A stretch of 64,000 bases of DNA from Butyricicoccus sp. Marseille-Q5471. GTDB taxonomy: Bacteria; Bacillota; Clostridia; Oscillospirales; Butyricicoccaceae. Below, piece after piece: positions 59,271 to 64,000 of the stretch (positions within the stretch are counted from its first letter, which is position 1; each line of letters starts with the position of its first letter). Under the pieces are notes generated by a model. It searched no databases. It had not been told where the DNA came from and saw only the letters and a program-made list of their open reading frames with translations. Where the stretch lies: NCBI RefSeq assembly GCF_951230135.1, contig NZ_CATNVC010000002.1, forward strand, positions 310,001 to 374,000, in the 5' to 3' direction. Position numbers and translations under genes: made by a program.

Positions 59271-61394
59271 TTACAGAACCTTCTCTTCGTCCTTAACGTC
59301 CTTCATGGACAGGTTGACACGGCCCTTGTCGTCGATCTCCATGACCTTGACCCAAACCATATCGCCTTCCTTGACAGCGTCCTCCACCTTTTCAATGCGG
59401 TGGTCAGCCATCTTGGAAATGTGCACCATACCGTCCTTGCCGGGCAGCAGGTTGACAAATGCGCCGAAGGCCATCAGGCGAACTACCTTGCCGTAGTAAA
59501 TCTCGCCGGCTTCCGGTTCCTTGACGATTGCTTCAATCATCTTGCGAGCCTTGTCCGCATCGGTTGCCTTGATGGCAGCGATGGTGATTACGCCGTCATC
59601 ATTGATGTCGACCTTTGCGCCGGACTCGGCAACGATGCCCTGGATCACAGAGCCGCCCTTGCCGATAACCTCACGGATCTTGTCCGGATTGATCTTCATC
59701 GTGGTCATCTTGGGTGCCCAGTCGGATACATCCGAACGGGGCTCCGGAATGGCCTTGAGCATGACCTCGTCGAGAATGCCGTAACGTGCAACGCGGCACT
59801 TCTCAAACGCATCCTCAATGATGGTCGGGGTCAGGCCGTCGACCTTGATGTCTACCTGAATGGCGGTGATGCCCTTCTTTGTGCCGGCAACCTTGAAGTC
59901 CATGTCGCCATAGAAGTCCTCAACACCCTGAATATCGGTGAAGGTGGTCTCCTGACCGCCGTCGGTGATCAGGCCGCAGGAAATACCCGCAACCGGCGCC
60001 TTCAGCGGAACGCCTGCGTCCATCAGTGCGAGGGTCGAACCGCAGACCGAACCCTGCGAGGTCGAGCCGTTCGAGGAAACAACCTCGGACACCAGACGCA
60101 GCGCATACGGGAACTCCTCAACCGACGGGATGACCGGCAGCAGCGCACGCTCAGCCAGCGCACCGTGGCCAATTTCGCGGCGGCCGGGGCCGCGCGACGG
60201 ACGGGTCTCGCCGACCGAGAAGGACGGGAAGTTGTAGTGATGGATATAACGCTTTTCCTTCTCTTCGAAGATGGTATCCAGCTCCTGCGCATCGCCCAGC
60301 GTGCCGAGTGTGCAGAGCGTCAGCACCTGCGTCTGACCGCGGGTGAACAGACCGGAACCGTGTACGCGGGGCAGCAGGCCGACTTCAGCAGCCAGCGGGC
60401 GGACTTCTTCCATACCGCGGCCGTCTACGCGCTTGCCGGAGGCCAGCCAGCGGCGAACAATCTTCTTCTGCAGCTTATCTACGCACTCACTGAGGTTTGC
60501 GCCGTGCTCCGTCTTGTACTCGTCGTCAAGGGTCGCTTCAAACGCATCGACAATCTTACGCACGCCCGCGTCGCGGACGGTCTTGTCGTCGGTATCCATA
60601 GCAACCTCGAACTGATCGTTCACAGCTGCCTCGAGCTTGTCGAACAGGTCGTGGTCGATGTCGTGGTGCTCATAGTCGAACTTCGGCTTGCCGATTTCGC
60701 TCTTGATGTCCTGAATGAAGGCGCAGAGCTTCTTGATCTCCTCGTGTGCTTCCATCAGCGCGTTAAACATCACGTCCTCAGGTACTTCCTTGGCGCCGGC
60801 TTCGATCATGACGATCTTGTCCTTGGTGGCGCACAGGGTAACGTCCATTTCGGAAGCCTGACGCTGCTCCATGTTGGGGTTGATGACGACCTTGCCATCA
60901 ACAATGCCAACCTGACAGCCGCCGACCACGTAGTCAAACGGAATATCGGAAATCGAAACCGCGATGGACGCGCCAATCAGCGAAACGATTTCGGGAGAGT
61001 TGTCATAGTCGTTCTCGAGCACGGTGCAGACGATGGAAACATCGTTGCGCAGATCCTTCGGGAACAGCGGACGCATGGGACGGTCAATCTGACGGGAAGC
61101 CAGAATCGCCTTTTCCGACGGGCGGCCTTCGCGGCGCATGAACGAGCCGGGGATGCGGCCTACCGAGTAGAGGCGCTCCTCCAGATCGACGGAAAGCGGG
61201 AAAAAGTCAATGCCGTCGCGGGGCTTTGCCGACGCGGTCGCGGTGACGAGCACAGCGGTCTCGCCGTAACGCACCAGGCAGGAGCCGTTGGCCAGCTGTG
61301 CCAGCTTGCCGGTTTCGACGGTCAGCGTGCGGCCGGCGTACTCGGTTTCAAACACGCGTTGGTCTTTGAATGCAAAATGGTTGATGTTGCTCAT
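59271..61394 (-). CDS. pnp: Polyribonucleotide nucleotidyltransferase
   Basis: 3'-5' phosphorolytic RNA degradation. 707 residues. Two RNase PH domains (NGSTSQGSVCGSTLALMDAG in the second), a KH domain (DKIREVIGKGGSVIQGIVAE) and an S1 domain (GEIYYGKVVRLMAFGAFVNL). Full-length. The start has AAGGAGG 6 bases before. Its leader has a long hairpin, and rpsO is just upstream, as in many bacteria. Confidence 0.97.
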   Translation of the reverse strand: MSNINHFAFKDQRVFETEYAGRTLTVETGKLAQLANGSCLVRYGETAVLVTATASAKPRDGIDFFPLSVDLEERLYSVGRIPGSFMRREGRPSEKAILASRQIDRPMRPLFPKDLRNDVSIVCTVLENDYDNSPEIVSLIGASIAVSISDIPFDYVVGGCQVGIVDGKVVINPNMEQRQASEMDVTLCATKDKIVMIEAGAKEVPEDVMFNALMEAHEEIKKLCAFIQDIKSEIGKPKFDYEHHDIDHDLFDKLEAAVNDQFEVAMDTDDKTVRDAGVRKIVDAFEATLDDEYKTEHGANLSECVDKLQKKIVRRWLASGKRVDGRGMEEVRPLAAEVGLLPRVHGSGLFTRGQTQVLTLCTLGTLGDAQELDTIFEEKEKRYIHHYNFPSFSVGETRPSRGPGRREIGHGALAERALLPVIPSVEEFPYALRLVSEVVSSNGSTSQGSVCGSTLALMDAGVPLKAPVAGISCGLITDGGQETTFTDIQGVEDFYGDMDFKVAGTKKGITAIQVDIKVDGLTPTIIEDAFEKCRVARYGILDEVMLKAIPEPRSDVSDWAPKMTTMKINPDKIREVIGKGGSVIQGIVAESGAKVDINDDGVITIAAIKATDADKARKMIEAIVKEPEAGEIYYGKVVRLMAFGAFVNLLPGKDGMVHISKMADHRIEKVEDAVKEGDMVWVKVMEIDDKGRVNLSMKDVKDEEKVL

Positions 61395-61437
61395 GTTTGT
61401 CCTCCTTATACTTCTTGCGGAGGGCGGTGCATGGCTC

Positions 61438-61494
61438 TTTTAGCACTTGAAGCGGAAGCGAAAATAGGCTTCGTTTCTCCTTCAACTGCTAAAA
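61438..61494 (-). promoter_or_regulatory. Long hairpin in the pnp leader
   Basis: TTTTAGCACTTGAAG (61,438-61,452) pairs with CTTCAACTGCTAAAA (61,480-61,494), one mismatch, plus inner pairs. The place between rpsO and pnp and the stem length recall the RNase III site through which E. coli pnp controls itself. Confidence 0.6.
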
Positions 61495-61529
61495 AGCGCG
61501 GCCGCCGCCTTCCATGACAATACAGAAAC

Positions 61530-61550
61530 AGGGGAGCAGATTGCTCCCCT
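61530..61550 (-). terminator. Hairpin after rpsO
   Basis: GGGGAGCA-GAT-TGCTCCCC with T-rich sequence on the minus strand. Partial terminator or processing site between rpsO and pnp. Confidence 0.7.
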
Positions 61551-61564
61551 ATAACTTTGAAAAC

Positions 61565-61831
61565 TTACTTACGAATGCCGAGCTTGGCAATCAGAGCACG
61601 GTAGCGCTCGATGTCCTTCTTCTGAAGGTAAGCCAGCATCGAACGGCGCTGACCGACCATCTTGAGCAGGCCGCGGCGAGAGTGGTTGTCCTTCTTGTGA
61701 ATCTTCAGGTGCTCGGTGAGCTCCTGGATGCGAGCAGTCAGGATGGCGATCTGAACTTCCGGAGAACCGGTGTCGGTCGCGTGGGTGCGGTTTGCCTCGA
61801 TAACGGCAGTCTTGTCTTCCTTACGGATCAT
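61565..61831 (-). CDS. rpsO: 30S ribosomal protein S15
   Basis: 88 residues, complete S15: [20 protein letters not shown], then [20 protein letters not shown] and the basic [20 protein letters not shown]. Binds 16S rRNA early in 30S assembly. The start has GAAAGGTGA upstream and a 110-nt leader. pnp follows. Confidence 0.98.
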   Translation of the reverse strand: MIRKEDKTAVIEANRTHATDTGSPEVQIAILTARIQELTEHLKIHKKDNHSRRGLLKMVGQRRSMLAYLQKKDIERYRALIAKLGIRK

Positions 61832-61982
61832 AGTGATGTTTCACCTTTCAAAAATAAATTTCTTACCCGCACGCCGGGTCAAGGCGCGGTGAAGCGGCAC
61901 GATAGGAACATGCCCTGTTACTCCTTTAACTAAGCGCGGGGCGAAGCACATATATATTACCACAGCAAAGCTTGTTTGTAAA
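61832..61982 (-). promoter_or_regulatory. rpsO promoter and leader
   Basis: TTTACA (61,982-61,977), 17 bp, TAATAT (61,959-61,954) on the minus strand. The ~110-nt transcript leader before rpsO has several GC-rich segments; S15 represses its own mRNA in several bacteria, so a folded operator is likely but not shown. Confidence 0.65.
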
Positions 61983-62108
61983 GGATTTTTCCTTGATTTT
62001 ATGCCTTTTTCAAACATCTTGGCGGGCATCACGCAGAACTGTGCCGTTTCCTGTCGAACTGCACAATTGTGAATAATTTGTTAAGCCGATTTTTATATCA
62101 TTTTAACC

Positions 62109-62138
62109 TTGTCTCTCCACAAGATATAGTGCTATAAT
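62109..62138 (+). promoter_or_regulatory. Promoter of orphan small RNA
   Basis: TTGTCT (62,109), 18 bp, TATAAT (62,133-62,138). The transcript would start near 62,145. Confidence 0.65.
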
Positions 62139-62144
62139 CTTTTC

Positions 62145-62278
62145 ATTCCCCAGAACCACCCATGTTACTGGGTTAACTATCGAGAGAAAGCACGCGATGG
62201 GGCTGTGCAATAGCGCGGCCTAATGTCGCGTTCTTTTTTGTTTAAATGGAAAAACCTGCCGTTTTGGCAGGTTTTTTT
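62145..62278 (+). ncRNA. Orphan structured small RNA (unassigned)
   Basis: No open frame fits. A hairpin ACCCA/TGGGT (62,157 and 62,168) is followed by ACGCGA-(GGCTGTGC AATA GCGCGGCC)-TCGCGT (62,192-62,231) with six T. Immediately after, CCTGCC/GGCAGG (62,255 and 62,266) plus seven T gives a second terminator. It resembles a riboswitch or sRNA, but I recognise no class. The nearest gene is spoIID, 285 bp downstream. Confidence 0.5.
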
Positions 62279-62432
62279 GCGCTATGGCTGCTTCTGCATC
62301 AGTTTGTGAAAAAGAGGTAAAACTATGCAGACCGCACCCTGCAAAGCGTCTGCGAGGCCCTTTTCCCGCTATTCTTCAAATTTTTCGTGCCATATCACAC
62401 ATGGTCATCCGAATTCCTCCCAAGCATTTTAT

Positions 62433-62446
62433 CGAACATTTGTTCG
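62433..62446 (+). promoter_or_regulatory. LexA/DinR-type SOS box
   Basis: CGAACATTTGTTCG, a perfect palindromic-class match to the Gram-positive SOS box CGAAC-N4-GTTCG. It overlaps a possible -35 (TTGTTC) with TAATAC 18 bp away, pointing toward spoIID. No lexA, recA or other SOS gene is in the window. Confidence 0.65.
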
Positions 62447-62562
62447 ACTTCTTATGTTTTTCATAATACAATATCTAGTGCGACATGTCAAGCATTTTCT
62501 AGATAAGGTGGTCTGAAAGGAGTCCTGTCCACATACACTAAACAGGAAAGGAGGCGGCGCCC

Positions 62563-63585
62563 ATGCGCAAATTTTTTATCATTGGTCTGGTTCTGGTGGC
62601 CGCGCTGTATCTTCTGCCTGCCGCCTACTATCTGCTTGGCGACGGAAGTTCACTTGCGATTGATTTTGAAGATCTGACCATGCCCGATGCCGTGCCTGTC
62701 GATCATTCCACCTCCGACGGCAACAGCACCGATGAGGCATCTGCCGAAACCCAAAAGCCGGATCACTCAGTCATCACCGTTGACATTGACGGCAAGCCGA
62801 CCGAGATGCCGCTCGAAACCTACGTAGAAGGGGTTGTAGCGGCCGAAATCTCAAATGATTTTCCGCCGGAGGCAATTCGCGCGCAGGCAGTTGCGGCACG
62901 TACTTATGCGGTATATAAAATTGACCGCGGCCGACCCGATCAACATCCTGATGCCGATGTGTGCGATGATTTTCATCACTGCGCAGCTTACCGCGATGTG
63001 GCGGTTGAGACAGCGGCCGGCGGCGATTTATCGCGCGTGGAGCAGGCTGTACAAGACACAGCCGGTCAAATTATGACCTATGATGGAGACGCAATAGCGG
63101 CAGTGTTCCATTGCGCCAGCGGACCGCGCACCGAATCGGCAGCCGATGTCTGGGGCGGTGACATTCCCTATCTGCAGAGCGTGGTAAGTCCCGGCGGCTC
63201 GGCCTGCGAACAGTACGAGCGTGCGGTCAAACTCACTGTGGATGAATTCCGCGAAAAGGTTAGCAAAACCTTCCCGACCGCAGATGTTTCCGGCACACCG
63301 GACACGTGGTTTAAAGCGTCGACCCGTTCGGATGCAGGCGGCATTGAAACCGTAAAGCTTGGCGGCGTGACCGTGGAAGGAACCGCTGTGCGCGAGCTGT
63401 TCGGACTCAACTCGACCAATTTTACCATTACCACAACCGATGACAGTCTGACCTTCCACACAATCGGTTATGGACACGGCGTCGGTCTCTCCCAGTACGG
63501 CGCAAAATACATGGCCGAGCAAGGGTCGAAATATGACGAAATTTTAACCCATTATTATAAAGGTGCAACGTTATCTGTTGTATAA
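62563..63585 (+). CDS. spoIID: Stage II sporulation protein D
   Basis: Lytic transglycosylase needed for engulfment, mother-cell membrane. 340 residues. One N-terminal membrane segment (FFIIGLVLVAALYLLPAAYY), then the SpoIID domain: MPLETYVEGVVAAEISNDFP, EAIRAQAVAARTYAVYKID, FHCASGPRTESAADVWGGDI and the end GYGHGVGLSQYGAKYMAEQG. Catalytic glutamate in AAEISN. It is next to a SpoIIQ-type gene. AAAGGAGGCGGCGCCC precedes the ATG. Confidence 0.95.
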   Translation: MRKFFIIGLVLVAALYLLPAAYYLLGDGSSLAIDFEDLTMPDAVPVDHSTSDGNSTDEASAETQKPDHSVITVDIDGKPTEMPLETYVEGVVAAEISNDFPPEAIRAQAVAARTYAVYKIDRGRPDQHPDADVCDDFHHCAAYRDVAVETAAGGDLSRVEQAVQDTAGQIMTYDGDAIAAVFHCASGPRTESAADVWGGDIPYLQSVVSPGGSACEQYERAVKLTVDEFREKVSKTFPTADVSGTPDTWFKASTRSDAGGIETVKLGGVTVEGTAVRELFGLNSTNFTITTTDDSLTFHTIGYGHGVGLSQYGAKYMAEQGSKYDEILTHYYKGATLSVV

Positions 63586-63630
63586 ACCAAATCCTCCGTG
63601 GTGATACTATCGACACGGAGGTAGAAGTAC

Positions 63631-64000
63631 ATGAAAAATTATGAATCGAAGCATGCGGCAACCCTATCCACACGTGGCTTTTATACAATTTTGGCACTGT
63701 GCGGCCTGATTATTGCCGCATCGGCATGGGTGATTTTCTCAACCATGTCCGGTAACGAAACCAAGACGGATATCGGCGTATCCACCCCTATCATTGCGCC
63801 GACCGAGGCTCTGCCCGATCTGACGTCCGACACCCCGGTCTCGGCCGAGGATACGGAGCCGTCGGCGCCCACAAGCGCACCGGTCGAGACGCCTGTTGAG
63901 ACACCCGCAGCCGCGCCGGCTCAGACGGTAGCCGCCCCGGTTTACGTGCGTCCGACCAGCGGAGCAATCATCACGCCCTTCTCGGGTGACGAACTGCTGT
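63631..64000 (+). CDS. SpoIIQ-like M23 peptidase (N-terminal part, cut by window)
   Basis: Only 123 codons lie in the window. Begins KNYESKHAATLSTRGFYTIL with a single membrane helix (ILALCGLIIAASAWVIFSTM), then a Pro/Thr-rich linker (PVETPVETPAAAPAQ) and the start of the LytM-type region (YVRPTSGAIITPFSGDELL). In spore formers the forespore protein SpoIIQ follows spoIID and joins SpoIIIAH. GGAGGTAG precedes the ATG. Confidence 0.85.
   Translation, partial: MKNYESKHAATLSTRGFYTILALCGLIIAASAWVIFSTMSGNETKTDIGVSTPIIAPTEALPDLTSDTPVSAEDTEPSAPTSAPVETPVETPAAAPAQTVAAPVYVRPTSGAIITPFSGDELL

Noticed and set aside
59241-61517. A 758-codon open frame on the + strand, antisense to nearly all of pnp
   Set aside because: pnp on the other strand matches a universal family from start to stop. 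The antisense frame has no family resemblance and is a by-product of GC-rich codon use.
1-64000. CRISPR arrays
   Set aside because: No regularly spaced direct repeats with unique spacers of CRISPR size were found; the repeats seen are short and irregular.

Overview
The window is a chromosome segment of a spore-forming Clostridia member, most like the gut Oscillospirales (Butyricicoccus/Agathobaculum type). This rests on SpoIID and SpoIIQ-type genes, Firmicutes promoters and strong AGGAGG sites, small families typical of these bacteria (DUF6472, DUF6530, DUF1836, CarD-like), and anaerobe oxygen-defence genes. No rRNA is present, so the genus is an inference.

Bases 1 to about 33,000 are the right part of a temperate tailed phage (HK97-fold, siphovirus-like), all on the + strand. 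Its left end lies outside the window. Order: family A DNA polymerase end, Rha-like regulator, VapE-type primase/helicase, VRR-NUC nuclease, SNF2 helicase, late activator, HNH nuclease, small terminase, two ParB-methyltransferase fusions (the second frameshifted), a cassette of small accessory genes between diverged 45-bp repeats, large terminase, portal, protease, capsid, connectors, tail tube, tail chaperone pair with a canonical -1 slippery site, a cargo methyltransferase behind an attenuator-like leader, tape measure, distal tail, tail tip, FN3 protein, holin, amidase, and finally an HTH/zinc protein, a SHOCT protein and two overlapping large serine recombinases. The element ends before a tRNA-Pro(TGG) at 33,181-33,256.

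From 33.4 to 40 kb, mostly on the - strand, lies an oxygen-defence cluster: catalase, desulfoferrodoxin, thioredoxin and thioredoxin reductase, with a nonsense-broken flavin disulfide oxidoreductase and a divergent MerR regulator upstream. A rubrerythrin and a PerR/Fur regulator follow at 49 kb. Between are peptide deformylase, a DUF6933-like gene, a CarD-like factor, an AlkA-like glycosylase, an acetyltransferase, a lipoprotein, an AlgJ/MBOAT acyl-transfer pair, an aminotransferase and several very small genes, including two related microproteins of 38 and 34 residues that appear undescribed.

From 50 to 64 kb are hemolysin III, a polysaccharide deacetylase, DUF1836, a YbaK-type deacylase, a nitrilase-like hydrolase, thiE, a sigma/anti-sigma pair, a TetR-MATE operon with a clear operator, pnp and rpsO with structured leaders, an orphan small RNA, and spoIID next to a truncated M23 peptidase (SpoIIQ type). 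A LexA-type box lies upstream of spoIID.

The most interesting unexplained signals are the microprotein pair and its shared promoter element, the attenuator in front of the phage cargo methyltransferase, the GGAACAAG iteron cluster beside VapE, two copies of a terminator-plus-hairpin RNA element with a conserved loop, and the repeat-bounded accessory cassette.
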